Source: Agrococcus sediminis | GTDB lineage: Bacteria; Actinomycetota; Actinomycetes; Actinomycetales; Microbacteriaceae | Length of the DNA stretch: 64,000 nucleotides | Assembly: GCF_007923295.1 (NCBI RefSeq) | Contig: NZ_VOIR01000014.1 | Location: 39,825-103,824, forward strand | Direction of reading: 5' to 3' | In this document: positions 51,961 to 60,779 of the stretch, in pieces | Layout of the letters: each line of letters starts with the position of its first letter | How positions within the stretch are numbered: the stretch's first letter is position 1 | The notes under the pieces: generated by a model | What the model was told of the DNA's origin: nothing | What the model saw: only the letters and a program-made list of their open reading frames with translations | The model's database searches: none | Position numbers and translations under genes: made by a program

Positions 51961-53297
51961 AGCCGCGCCCATGCCTCGGTCAGCACGCCGCGCAGGATCT
52001 GCTCGATCTCGTCGAAGTGCGACTGGTCGCAGATGAGCGGCGGGGAGAGCTGGATGACCGGGTCGCCGCGGTCGTCGGCGCGGCAGTAGAGGCCCGCGTC
52101 GAACAGCGCGGTGGAGAGGAAGCCGCGCAGCAGCCGCTCGCTCTCGGCCTCGTCGAACGTCTCGCGGGTGGCCTTGTCCTTCACCATCTCGATGCCGTAG
52201 AAGTAGCCGTCGCCGCGCACGTCGCCGACGATCGGCAGGTCGGTGAGGCGCTCGAGCGTCGCCCGGAAGGCGCCCTCGTTGGCGCGCACGTGCTCGAGCA
52301 CGCCCTCCTCCTCGAAGATCTGCAGGTTGCGCAGGCCCACGGCCGTCGCGACGGGGTGACCGCCGAACGTGTAGCCGTGCGCGAACATCGCACCCGGCTG
52401 CGCGAACGGCTCGAAGAGCCTCGCGCTCGCGATCATCGCCCCGAGCGGCGCGTAGCCCGAGGTGAGCCCCTTCGCGCACGTGATGATGTCGGGCTGGTAG
52501 CCGTAGCGCTCCGCGCCGAACATCGTGCCGAGCCGCCCGAAGGCGCAGATCACCTCGTCCGAGACGAGCAGCACGTCGTGCTCGTCGCAGATCTCCCGCA
52601 CCCGCTCGAAGTAGCCCGGCGGCGGCGGGAAGCAGCCGCCGGCGTTCTGCACCGGCTCGAGGAAGACCGCCGCGACCGTCTCGGGCCCCTCCTGCTCGAT
52701 CGCCACCGCGATCTGGTCGGCGGCCCAGCGGCCGAACGCCTCGGGGTCGTCGCCGTGGATCGGCGCCCGGTACAGGTTGGTGTTCGGCACGCGGAAGGTC
52801 GACGGCACGAGCGGCTCGAACATCTGCTTGAGCGACGGCAGCCCCGTGATCGACAGCGCCCCGTGCGTGGTGCCGTGGTAGGCGATCGCGCGGCTGATGA
52901 CCTTGTGCTTCTGCGGCCTGCCGGTGAGCCGGTAGTAGTTCTTCGCGAGCTTCCACGCGCTCTCGACGGCCTCGCCGCCGCCGCTCGTGAATAAGACGCG
53001 GTCGAGGTCGCCGGGCGCGAGCGCCGCGATGCGGTCGGCGAGCTCGACGGCGGTCGGATGCGCGTACGACCAGAGCGGGAAGTACGCGAGCGTCGACGCC
53101 TGATCGGCGGCGACGGCGGCGAGGTCGGCGCGGCCGTGCCCGAGCTGGTTGACGAACAGCCCGGCGAGCCCGTCGAGGTAGCGCTTCCCCCGGTCGTCCC
53201 AGATGTAGGCGCCCTCGCCGCGCACGATGACCGGCGCCGCGTCGGCGCCCGCCATCCGGGTGAAGTGCATCCACAGGTGGTCGGCAGGCGTGCTCAT
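51957..53297 (-). CDS. Class III aminotransferase (omega-amino acid or polyamine type)
   Basis: The 446-residue PLP enzyme has the class III motifs VLFTSGGGEAVESAWKLAKNYYR, AYHGTTHGALS, LLVSDEVICAFGRLG and the PLP lysine in TCAKGLTSGYAPLGA. ATG 53297 follows GAGGAG. It probably transaminates a terminal amine (beta-alanine, GABA, putrescine or lysine) with pyruvate or oxoglutarate. Neighbours suggest use in amine catabolism (inference). Confidence 0.85.
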   Translation of the reverse strand: MSTPADHLWMHFTRMAGADAAPVIVRGEGAYIWDDRGKRYLDGLAGLFVNQLGHGRADLAAVAADQASTLAYFPLWSYAHPTAVELADRIAALAPGDLDRVLFTSGGGEAVESAWKLAKNYYRLTGRPQKHKVISRAIAYHGTTHGALSITGLPSLKQMFEPLVPSTFRVPNTNLYRAPIHGDDPEAFGRWAADQIAVAIEQEGPETVAAVFLEPVQNAGGCFPPPPGYFERVREICDEHDVLLVSDEVICAFGRLGTMFGAERYGYQPDIITCAKGLTSGYAPLGAMIASARLFEPFAQPGAMFAHGYTFGGHPVATAVGLRNLQIFEEEGVLEHVRANEGAFRATLERLTDLPIVGDVRGDGYFYGIEMVKDKATRETFDEAESERLLRGFLSTALFDAGLYCRADDRGDPVIQLSPPLICDQSHFDEIEQILRGVLTEAWARL

Positions 53298-53391
53298 GCG
53301 TCTCGTCTCCTCGTTCGTGTTGTCGGGGTGCCTGGGGCGGCGTGCCGGATGCGCGCGGGGGCGCACGGCCGCGCCGCCGCGCGTCGGGCGG

Positions 53392-53808
53392 TCAGTCGGG
53401 GATCGGCACGCAGAGCACCGGGCGCCGGCTGCGGTGCAGCAGCTTGTGCGGCGTCGAGCCGAGGATGGCGCCCTGCAGCGGGCTCTCGCCCCACGTGCCC
53501 ACGACGATCACGCTCGCGTCGTGGGCGTCCGCCTGCTCGAGCAGCGCATCCACCGGCTTCGCCGAGACGAGCTGGGTGATCGCGTCGACGCCGGCCTCCT
53601 CGGCCGCGGCGAGCGCGTGGCTGATCGCCTCGCCGCCGAGCTGCGCGAGCGCCGCCTCGTGCGTGCGCAGCTCGTCGCCGGGAGCCCCGGGCGGCGCGGT
53701 GCCGTAGACGATCACGAGCTGCTCGCCGAAGCGGCGTGCGACGTCGATCGCGGTGGTGAGCGCCGCCCGGGCCCCGGGCGACTCGTCGTAGCCGAGCACG
53801 ATGCTCAT
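53392..53808 (-). CDS. Universal stress protein (UspA)
   Basis: The 138-residue protein has the UspA fold with IVLGYDESPGARAALTTAIDVA at the start and the ATP loop GTWGESPLQGAILGSTPHKLLHRSRRPVLCVP at the end (G-2x-G-9x-G-S/T). It overlaps the permease stop by 4 bp, so it accompanies that transporter, a known pairing in actinobacteria. Confidence 0.9.
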   Translation of the reverse strand: MSIVLGYDESPGARAALTTAIDVARRFGEQLVIVYGTAPPGAPGDELRTHEAALAQLGGEAISHALAAAEEAGVDAITQLVSAKPVDALLEQADAHDASVIVVGTWGESPLQGAILGSTPHKLLHRSRRPVLCVPIPD

Positions 53809-55325
53809 GCGCGCGTCCCCTCTCCGTCGCGGGTCGCGTCGACCCGCACGATCGTCTGCTCGGCGGTGCTCGGCCGCTCCTCCCAGAAGCGCCGGTCGCG
53901 GAAGTACCAGATCGTCATCACCACGATGCCGGTGGCGAAGATGCCGATGCCGATCACGAGGGGCGGGCCGAGGCCGAACCAGGGCGTCTCGGTGTAGGCG
54001 TTCTCGGGGTTGCCGTAGTCGATGATCGCCGAGATGAGCAGCCATATGAGCAGCAGCGAGCCGATCACGGGGCCTACGCCGATGAGCAGGAAGCTCTTCG
54101 CGCTCGACATGAGGCGCTTGCGGAAGTAGATCGCGCACGCGATGCCGGTGAGCGCGTAGTAGAAGGCGATGAGCAGGCCGAGGGCGGTGAGCGTGTCCCA
54201 GAGCGCCGTCTCGCTCAGCAGGCCCACGACCAGGTAGTACGCGATCGCGATGCCCGCGACCCACCAGGTCGACACATCCGGCGTCCGGAAGCGGGGGTGG
54301 ATGTGCCCGAAAATCGCGGGCAGGGCGCGGCGGCGGGCCATGCTGAGGCCTGTGCGGGACGCGGGGATGATCGTCGTCTGCGTCGAGGCGAGGGCTGAGG
54401 TCGAGACCGACAGCATCACGATCCACGCGAACGGGCCCATCGTGTCGGAGGCGAGCACCTGGAAGATCGCGTCCTCCTCGTCGGCGGTCTCGGCGAGGAA
54501 CGCCTCGCCGGCGAGCGCGACCACGGCGATCGTGACGGAGAGGTACGTGATGACGAGCACGACCGTCGACCAGATCGCGGCCTTGCCGGGCGACTGCGAC
54601 GAGTTGGTGGTCTCCTCGGTGAGGTTGACCGCCGACTCCCAGCCCCAGTAGGCGAAGACGCCCAGCAGCAGGCCCGCCGTCACGCCCTCCCAGCCGCCGC
54701 CGAACGGGTTCAGCCACTCCCACGAGGGGGTGATCGACTCGTACGCCGACGTGTTGGTGAAGACCTGCACGAGCGCCACGACGGCGAAGGTGAGCAGCGA
54801 CAGCACCTGGAAGACGATGAGCACGTTCTGCAGCCGGGCCGAGATCTCGGTGCCCCAGACGCAGATGGCGGTCATGACGAGGATGACGATCACCGTGAGC
54901 ACGCGGATGAGCACGGGGTCGTAGGCGAGATCCTCGAGGCCGAAGGTCAGCAGCGCGTAGCGGGCGGCGACCTCGGCGAGGGATCCGACGATGAGCACGC
55001 CGGTCATCGCGATCGCCCAGCCGCCGATCCAGCCGAACCAGGGGCCCATGGCGCGCGTCACCCACGAGAAGGTGGTGCCGCAGTCCTGGTCGACGGTGTT
55101 GAGGTAGTAGAAGGCGGAGGCGATGAGCAGCATCGGCAGGAAGCTCGCCAGCATGATGCCGGGGGCGTGCACGCCGGTGTAGAGCACGAGCCCGCCGATG
55201 ATCGCGGCGATCGTGTAGGCGGGGGAGGTGGAGGCGAGGCCGATGACGAGCGCGTCGAAGAAGCCGATGGCGTTCGGCTTCAGCTGCGCTCTGCCGTCGG
55301 CGACGGGGGTGGTGCTGCGGGTCAC
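53805..55325 (-). CDS. APC-family amino acid/polyamine permease
   Basis: The 506-residue protein has about 12 membrane segments; the start IGFFDALVIGLASTSPAYTIAAIIGG and the GTTFSWVTRAMGPWFGWIGGWAI block match APC transporters. GTG 55325 has GAGGGAG 6 bp upstream. It should import an amine or amino acid used by the aminotransferase encoded downstream. It is divergent from the saccharopine-dehydrogenase-like gene. Confidence 0.86.
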   Translation of the reverse strand: MTRSTTPVADGRAQLKPNAIGFFDALVIGLASTSPAYTIAAIIGGLVLYTGVHAPGIMLASFLPMLLIASAFYYLNTVDQDCGTTFSWVTRAMGPWFGWIGGWAIAMTGVLIVGSLAEVAARYALLTFGLEDLAYDPVLIRVLTVIVILVMTAICVWGTEISARLQNVLIVFQVLSLLTFAVVALVQVFTNTSAYESITPSWEWLNPFGGGWEGVTAGLLLGVFAYWGWESAVNLTEETTNSSQSPGKAAIWSTVVLVITYLSVTIAVVALAGEAFLAETADEEDAIFQVLASDTMGPFAWIVMLSVSTSALASTQTTIIPASRTGLSMARRRALPAIFGHIHPRFRTPDVSTWWVAGIAIAYYLVVGLLSETALWDTLTALGLLIAFYYALTGIACAIYFRKRLMSSAKSFLLIGVGPVIGSLLLIWLLISAIIDYGNPENAYTETPWFGLGPPLVIGIGIFATGIVVMTIWYFRDRRFWEERPSTAEQTIVRVDATRDGEGTRA

Positions 55326-55505
55326 GACGGCTCCCTCTGGGCAATGCGGCGGATGCCGTGCGTGCATCCCGCTATCGGGTGCCGTATCCGCGCTTCTTGC
55401 TGGGTGAGACTACTGATTCCGTCGTTCTGGCGCTAGAGTCGCGCTGAATCCGGCTTCTCGTGTCGCGCGGCCGCGCGGCGGGAGCCGGCGGAGGGAGCAT
55501 CGTCC

Positions 55506-56744
55506 ATGCGGATCCTGCTGGTGGGAGCCGGAGGCGTCGGCGGCGCGTTCGCCGCGATCGCGGCCCGTCGCGACTTCTTCGAGGCGATCGTGATCGCCGA
55601 CTACGACGCAGCGCGCGCCGAGCGCGCCGCGGCCGTCGACGCGCGCTTCAGCGCGGCGCAGGTCGACGCATCCGACCCCGGCTCGGTCGCGGCGCTGTGC
55701 CGCGAGCACGGCATCACGCACGTCATGAACGCGGTCGACCCGCGCTTCGTGATGCCCATCTTCGACGGCGCGCTCGCAGCCGGCGCCGACTACCTCGACA
55801 TGGCGATGAGCCTGTCGACGCGGCACCCCGACGAGCCCTACGCGAAGGTCGGCGTGAAGCTCGGCGACGCGCAGTTCGCGAAGGCAGGGGACTGGGAGTC
55901 GGCAGGCCGGCTCGCGCTCGTGGGGATGGGCGTGGAGCCGGGCCTGTCGGACGTGCTCGCGCGCTACGCCGCCGACGAGCTCTTCTCGTCGATCACCGAG
56001 CTCGGCACGCGCGACGGCGCGAACCTCGCCGTGCACGACGACGACGGCAACGAGATCTTCGCGCCCTCGTTCTCCATCTGGACGACCATCGAGGAGTGCC
56101 TCAACCCGCCGGTCATCTGGGAGCGCTCGCGCACGGGCGTCGACGGCGGCTGGTACACGACGCCGCCCTTCAGCGAGCCCGAGGTCTTCGACTTCCCCGA
56201 GGGCATCGGCCCCGTCGAGTGCGTCAACGTCGAGCACGAGGAGGTGCTGCTCATGCCGCGCTGGCTCGACTGCGAGCGCGTCACCTTCAAGTACGGGCTC
56301 GGCGCCGAGTTCATCGGCGTGCTGCAGACGCTCCACACGCTCGGGCTCGACCGCACCGAGAAGGTGCGGGTCGGCGGCGTCGAGGTCTCGCCGCGCGACG
56401 TCGTGGCCGCCTGCCTGCCGGATCCCGCATCCATCGGCCCGGTGATGACGGGCAAGACCTGCGCCGGTGTGTGGGTGCGCGGCACCGGGAAGGACGGCGA
56501 GCCTCGCTCGACCTACCTCTACCACGTGGTCGACAACGCGTGGTCGATGGCCGAGTACGGGCACCAGTGCGTGGTCTGGCAGACGGCGATCAACCCGGTG
56601 ATCGCGCTCGAGCTGCTCGCGACCGGCGTCTGGTCGGGCTCGGGCGTGCTCGGGCCGGAGGCGATGCCGCCGAAGCCGTTCCTCGACAAGCTCGAGGAGT
56701 ACGGCAGCCCGTGGGGGCTGATGGAGGTCGCGCCGGCCGCGTGA
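55506..56744 (+). CDS. Saccharopine dehydrogenase-family oxidoreductase
   Basis: The 412-residue protein has the Rossmann motif MRILLVGAGGVGGAFAAIAARR and the saccharopine-dehydrogenase blocks GITHVMNAVDPRFVMPIFDGALAAGADYLDMA and ALVGMGVEPGLSDVLARYAADELF. It resembles NAD(P)-dependent saccharopine, carboxynorspermidine and homospermidine-type enzymes. Divergent from the permease, it may catabolise lysine or an amine with the aminotransferase. The reaction is not fixed by the sequence. Confidence 0.82.
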   Translation: MRILLVGAGGVGGAFAAIAARRDFFEAIVIADYDAARAERAAAVDARFSAAQVDASDPGSVAALCREHGITHVMNAVDPRFVMPIFDGALAAGADYLDMAMSLSTRHPDEPYAKVGVKLGDAQFAKAGDWESAGRLALVGMGVEPGLSDVLARYAADELFSSITELGTRDGANLAVHDDDGNEIFAPSFSIWTTIEECLNPPVIWERSRTGVDGGWYTTPPFSEPEVFDFPEGIGPVECVNVEHEEVLLMPRWLDCERVTFKYGLGAEFIGVLQTLHTLGLDRTEKVRVGGVEVSPRDVVAACLPDPASIGPVMTGKTCAGVWVRGTGKDGEPRSTYLYHVVDNAWSMAEYGHQCVVWQTAINPVIALELLATGVWSGSGVLGPEAMPPKPFLDKLEEYGSPWGLMEVAPAA

Positions 56745-56865
56745 GGCCTCGCGCGGGGTCGCGTGCTGCGGGTGGCCGCCCGTTCGTCGACCGGCCAGGT
56801 GCGTCGCCGACCGGACCATCCGGCCGGGCGCGCACGGAGCCGGTCGAGCGACGGCGCGCCTGAGG

Positions 56866-57243
56866 TCAGTCGGCGTCGGGGCTGTCGGCGGCGGGCTTCG
56901 CCAGCGTCATGTACCACTCGACGAAGCGCCGGGCGCGGCCGTCGGGCGCGAGGTGCACCTCCCACAGGTTCGCGTACGACTCGTGGCCCGGGTAGGCGAC
57001 CGTGCCGGTGACGATCGCGAGCCGCTCGTCCTCGATGAGCACGCGCAGGTCGTGCTGCGGCGCCGTCGGCTCGCGCTCCGTGCGCCACATCTCGACGATC
57101 GCGTCGATGCCGCGCAGCGGCGAGGGGTCGTCGGGCCGGAACCAGTACTCGGCGTCGTCGGCGAAGATCGCCCGCACGTCGGCCGGGTCCTTCGTCTCCC
57201 ACGCGCGGATGTAGCCGTCGAGCCATCGCTGTGCAGCCGTCAT
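56866..57243 (-). CDS. SnoaL/NTF2-like protein
   Basis: The 125-residue protein has the NTF2-like fold pattern: RWLDGYIRAWETKDPADVRAIFADDAEYWFRPDDPSPLRGIDAIVEMW and a terminal FVEWYMTL strand. Such proteins bind or transform small molecules; the substrate is unknown. It is single. Confidence 0.8.
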   Translation of the reverse strand: MTAAQRWLDGYIRAWETKDPADVRAIFADDAEYWFRPDDPSPLRGIDAIVEMWRTEREPTAPQHDLRVLIEDERLAIVTGTVAYPGHESYANLWEVHLAPDGRARRFVEWYMTLAKPAADSPDAD

Positions 57244-57294
57244 GCTGCGTTCCTACCGCACGGCGCGCCCCGGCGGTAGGGCGGTGCGCGAGCG

Positions 57295-57846
57295 TCAGCC
57301 GCCGAGCGGCAGCGTCGCGACGCCGAGGTGCCGCGGCTGGTGCGGGCGGCCGAGCAGCTGCGACTCGATGAGCTCGACCTCGTCGACCGTCCAGGTGCGC
57401 GACGCGTAGGTGTCGAGCACGCGCAGCCAGCGGAGCGCGCTGCGGTGGCGCGGCTGCCGCGCGAGCGTCACGTGCGGCACGAACCGCCGGCCGTCTGGCG
57501 CGGCGCCCGCGACACTCGCGGCGGTGCGCACGCGCTGCGCGAGGTGCTCGAGCTCGGCATGGCCGCGGTCGACGCCGAGCCAGAGCACGGCCGGGCGATC
57601 CGGGTCGGGGAACGCCCCCGCCCCGGCCAGCCGGCACGCGAACGGCGGCACGTCGAGCACGGCGGCGCGCAGGCGCTCCTCCAGGGGCTCGAGGATGCGC
57701 TCGGGCACGCCGGGCAGGAACGCGAGGGTGAGGTGCAGGCGATCCGAGGGCGTCCAGCGCAGGCCCTCGCGGGGCTCGAGGAACGCGGCGAGATCCTCCC
57801 GCACGTCCTCCGGCGGCACCACGGCCGCGAACATCCGTCGCCCCAT
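57295..57846 (-). CDS. thpR: RNA 2',3'-cyclic phosphodiesterase
   Basis: The 183-residue 2H-phosphoesterase has both H-x-T motifs, LHLTLAFL (His38, Thr40) and FVPHVTLAR, separated as in LigT/ThpR. It hydrolyses 2',3'-cyclic phosphates on RNA. Length is normal. Confidence 0.9.
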   Translation of the reverse strand: MGRRMFAAVVPPEDVREDLAAFLEPREGLRWTPSDRLHLTLAFLPGVPERILEPLEERLRAAVLDVPPFACRLAGAGAFPDPDRPAVLWLGVDRGHAELEHLAQRVRTAASVAGAAPDGRRFVPHVTLARQPRHRSALRWLRVLDTYASRTWTVDEVELIESQLLGRPHQPRHLGVATLPLGG

Positions 57847-57990
57847 GGGCCGACCCTAGCCGCGCCGCCCAGGCGCCGCTCGGGAGCCGGGCATAGCCTG
57901 CGGCACACGGGGCGGCCCACCCGGAGCCGGCGCTGCGGAAGCGGTCGTGACGCTGGTGCACGGCCGTCGGCGCGGCCTACGCTGGCGCGC

Positions 57991-58446
57991 ATGAGCGAGC
58001 TCCGCATCCGCACCACCGTCGAGCGCCGCGGGCCGGCCGCGGCGATCATCCTCACCGACGAGCAGGTCGCCTCGCTCGGCGGCGCGAGGAACGCGCCCGT
58101 CACGCTGAGCATCGGCGACGCCACCGTGCGCACGCGCATCGGGCAGATGGGCGGCGAGAACCTGCTCGGCCTGTCGAAGGAGCGGCGCGCGGCGCTCGGC
58201 GTCGACGAGGGCGATGAGGTCGAGGCGGTCGTCGCGCTCGACCGGGCCGAGCGCGAGGTCGAGCTGCCGCAGGAGCTCGCGGCGGCGCTCGACGCCGATC
58301 CGACCGCGGCCGCCGCCTTCGCGGGGCTCGCGCCGTCGCGCCGGAAGGAGCTCGCTCGGGGCATCGCCGACGCCAAGGCCGACGCCACCCGGCAGCGCCG
58401 CCTCGAGCGCGCGCTCGACCAGCTGCGCGCGACGACCGCGAGCTGA
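57991..58446 (+). CDS. YdeI/OmpD-associated family protein (DUF1905)
   Basis: The 151-residue protein has a DUF1905 beta domain (AAIILTDEQVASLGGARNAPVTLSIGDATVRTRIGQMGGENLLGLSKERRAALGVDEGDEVEAVV) and a C-terminal bacteriocin-protection helix (FAGLAPSRRKELARGIADAKADATRQRRLERALDQL). Function is unknown. Confidence 0.82.
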   Translation: MSELRIRTTVERRGPAAAIILTDEQVASLGGARNAPVTLSIGDATVRTRIGQMGGENLLGLSKERRAALGVDEGDEVEAVVALDRAEREVELPQELAAALDADPTAAAAFAGLAPSRRKELARGIADAKADATRQRRLERALDQLRATTAS

Positions 58447-58463
58447 GCCGCGGGACGCCGACC

Positions 58464-59177
58464 GTGCTCGACGCGCTGCTGTGGGGTGCGGTCGCGACGT
58501 CGTCGCTCGTGGTCGGCGCCGCGCTCGCGATGCTGCGCCGCTGGTCGGATGCCGTGGTCGGCATCGTGCTCGCGTTCGGGGCGGGCGCGCTCATCGCGGC
58601 CGTCGCCTTCGAGCTCGCGGAGGGCGGCCTCGCCGAGGGCGGGCCGCTCGCGGTCGGCGCCGGCCTCGCCGCCGGGGCGCTCACCTTCTTCTTCGCCGAC
58701 CGCGCCCTCGAGGCGGGCTCGGGCCGCCGCGGCAACCGCGGCGCGGGCACGGCGGGCGTGCCGCTCGCCCTCGGCGCGCTGCTCGACGGCGTGCCCGAGC
58801 AGGCGGTGCTCGGCATCGGGCTCGCCGCAGGCGACGGCGTGAGCGCGGCGCTCCTGGCGGCGGTCCTCATCTCCAACCTGCCGGAGTCGGTCGGCTCGTC
58901 GGCCGACATGCTCCGCGCCGGACGCTCGCGCCGCTTCGTGCTGCTGCTGTGGCTGGGCGTCGCCGTCGTCTGCACGCTCGCCGCCGTCGGCGGGCGCGCG
59001 ATCGCCGAGGGCGCGCCGCCGGCGCTCACGGGGGTCGTCGACGGCTTCGCCGCGGGTGCGCTGCTCGTGATGCTCGTCGACGCGATGATCCCCGAGGCGC
59101 GCGCGAAGGGCGGCACGGACGCGGGCCTCGCGACCGTCGTCGGCTTCGCGGGTGCCGCGAGCCTCTCGCTGCTCTGA
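58464..59177 (+). CDS. ZIP-family divalent metal transporter
   Basis: The 237-residue protein has about eight hydrophobic helices, with GALLDGVPEQAVLGIGL and ISNLPESVGSSADM carrying the polar metal-site residues (D, E, N, E) typical of ZIP (Zupt/GufA type). It imports zinc or a related divalent cation. Start GTG 58464. Confidence 0.8.
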   Translation: MLDALLWGAVATSSLVVGAALAMLRRWSDAVVGIVLAFGAGALIAAVAFELAEGGLAEGGPLAVGAGLAAGALTFFFADRALEAGSGRRGNRGAGTAGVPLALGALLDGVPEQAVLGIGLAAGDGVSAALLAAVLISNLPESVGSSADMLRAGRSRRFVLLLWLGVAVVCTLAAVGGRAIAEGAPPALTGVVDGFAAGALLVMLVDAMIPEARAKGGTDAGLATVVGFAGAASLSLL

Positions 59178-59190
59178 GGCGAAGGTGCCC

Positions 59191-59499
59191 TCAGGCCTCC
59201 GGCGGCGCGAGCTCGTCGAGGCGCGCGAGCCGCTCCCGTGCCCGCTCGGCGCGCTCCGCCTCGCCGAGCTCCCACCAGGCGTCCCCGCGTTCGCCGAGGC
59301 CCTCCTTCGCCAGCTGCACGCGGTCGCGCGCCGCCCGCCTCGAGGCGTCGTCGCCCGCGAGCCGCACGGCCGAGCGCGCCCGGCCGAGGTGCGAGCGCAG
59401 CCGCGCCGACGCATCCGCCGCCAGCGACGGATCCTCCGCGCGCCAGCGGCGCCCGTCGACGACGATCCACCGCCCGTCGTCGGTGCGCTCGGCCGGCAC
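59191..59499 (-). CDS. Hypothetical protein after hsp20 (102 residues)
   Basis: The protein has WIVVDGRRWRAEDPSLAADASARLRSHLGRARSAVR and VQLAKEGLGERGDAWWELGEAERAERARERLARLDEL, a pattern I have seen in many actinobacterial proteins labelled biopolymer transporter Tol, without evidence for that role. GTG 59499 starts 5 bp after the hsp20 stop. Function unknown. Confidence 0.65.
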   Translation of the reverse strand: MPAERTDDGRWIVVDGRRWRAEDPSLAADASARLRSHLGRARSAVRLAGDDASRRAARDRVQLAKEGLGERGDAWWELGEAERAERARERLARLDELAPPEA

Positions 59500-59504
59500 G
59501 CCGG

Positions 59505-59927
59505 TCAGCGCCGCTCGATCGGGATGTGGTGGGTCTTCGCGGGCACGCGGTCGAGGCCGACGCGCACGGTGAGCACGCCGTCCTCGTAGGAGGCGGTGAT
59601 CTCGTCGTCCTTCGTGCCCTGCGGCAGCCGCACCGCGCGGGCGAGCGCGCCGTAGCGGAACTCCGAGCGCTGCTTCTCGCGCTTGTCGGGGTGCCGCTCG
59701 GCGTGGATCGTGAGCACGCCGTGCTCGACCGTCACGTCGATGTCGCGCGCCGGGTTCAGCCCCGGCAGCTCGGCGTGCACGACGAAGGCGCCGTCCTCCA
59801 TGAGCTCCTCCACCCGGATGCCGGGCAGCGGGCCCCTGCCGTCCCAGCCGCCGAGCAGCGCGAACGCATCCACCCACTCGGTGAACGGCGGGAAGATCGG
59901 GTACTTGCGCGAGGCCTCCGCGGTCAT
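59505..59927 (-). CDS. Hsp20-family small heat shock protein
   Basis: The 140-residue protein has an alpha-crystallin domain: ELMEDGAFVVHAELPGLNPARDIDVTVEHGVLTIHAER, then EFRYGALARAVRLPQGTKDDEITASYEDGVLTVRV and the C-terminal I-x-I (HHIPIERR) motif. GGAGGGAG precedes the start. No HAIR/CIRCE element was found in the gap upstream. Confidence 0.9.
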   Translation of the reverse strand: MTAEASRKYPIFPPFTEWVDAFALLGGWDGRGPLPGIRVEELMEDGAFVVHAELPGLNPARDIDVTVEHGVLTIHAERHPDKREKQRSEFRYGALARAVRLPQGTKDDEITASYEDGVLTVRVGLDRVPAKTHHIPIERR

Positions 59928-60063
59928 GGCCGCTCCCTCCGTCGTCGTTGCCTCGTGTCTACTCCGCTTCGACCGTCGCTTCAATGGTCGGGCGGTCAGG
60001 AAGCGGATGCGCCGGGCCGGGCCGCGATGGCGCGCTCGGCCGCGCGCATGGTTCGATCGATCC

Positions 60064-60513
60064 ATGAGCGACACCGAGGTCTCCCGAGTCGTGCAGGCGA
60101 GCCGCATCATCGAGGCTCCCGCCGACGTCATCTTCGAGCACATCGCCGACCCGGCCAGGCAGCCGGCGTGGGACGGCAACGACAACCTCGCCGAGGCGCC
60201 CGACGGCCAGCGCGTGCGGGGCGTCGGCGACGTCTTCTCGATGACGCTGACGCAGGGCGCTGTGCGCGAGAACCACGTCGTGGAGTTCGAGGAGGGCCGC
60301 ACGATCGCGTGGAAGCCCGCCGAGCCCGGCTCGCCGCCCATCGGCCACGTGTGGCGCTGGGAGCTCGAGCCCGAGGGCACGGGCACCCGCGTGACGCACA
60401 CCTACGACTGGACCGACCTGCACGACGAGCAGCGCATCCCGCGCGCGCAGCGCACGCAGCCGGCCAACCTGCTCGCCTCGATCGACCGGCTCGCGGGCGT
60501 CGTCGGCGGCTGA
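60064..60513 (+). CDS. SRPBCC (polyketide cyclase/START) family protein
   Basis: The 149-residue protein has the SRPBCC pattern: ASRIIEAPADVIFEHIADPARQPAWDGNDNLAE, then VFSMTLTQGAVRENHVVEFEEGRTIAWKP and WRWELEPEGTGTRVTHTYDW. It binds a hydrophobic ligand in its cavity. The partner is unknown. Confidence 0.87.
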   Translation: MSDTEVSRVVQASRIIEAPADVIFEHIADPARQPAWDGNDNLAEAPDGQRVRGVGDVFSMTLTQGAVRENHVVEFEEGRTIAWKPAEPGSPPIGHVWRWELEPEGTGTRVTHTYDWTDLHDEQRIPRAQRTQPANLLASIDRLAGVVGG

Positions 60514-60779
60514 GGCCGCGGGGGAGAGCGTCGGGGCGGGGGAGCGCCCTGCGCGGCCGGTCAGCGCGCCCGGTGGGGCTCAGGAGCGCGCGCCGGCGCG
60601 GAGCGGGTAGCATGGTGGCAGGCGACAGCCCGCCGGTCACCGCCGGAGCCGCATCGCGGCCCCGCCCGTGCACCGCAGCCGCCGTCGCCGGCTCGATCAG
60701 CCGCCCGCGCTCCGCGGGCGACGTCGCAGCCTGAACGCCTGGGGCCCGCATCGCCGGCCCCGCCTCGAACGGAGGACAT

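Noticed and set aside
59928-60063. CIRCE or HAIR heat-shock operator upstream of hsp20
   Set aside because: No TTAGCACTC-N9 repeat or CTTGAGT-N7-ACTCAAG could be found.
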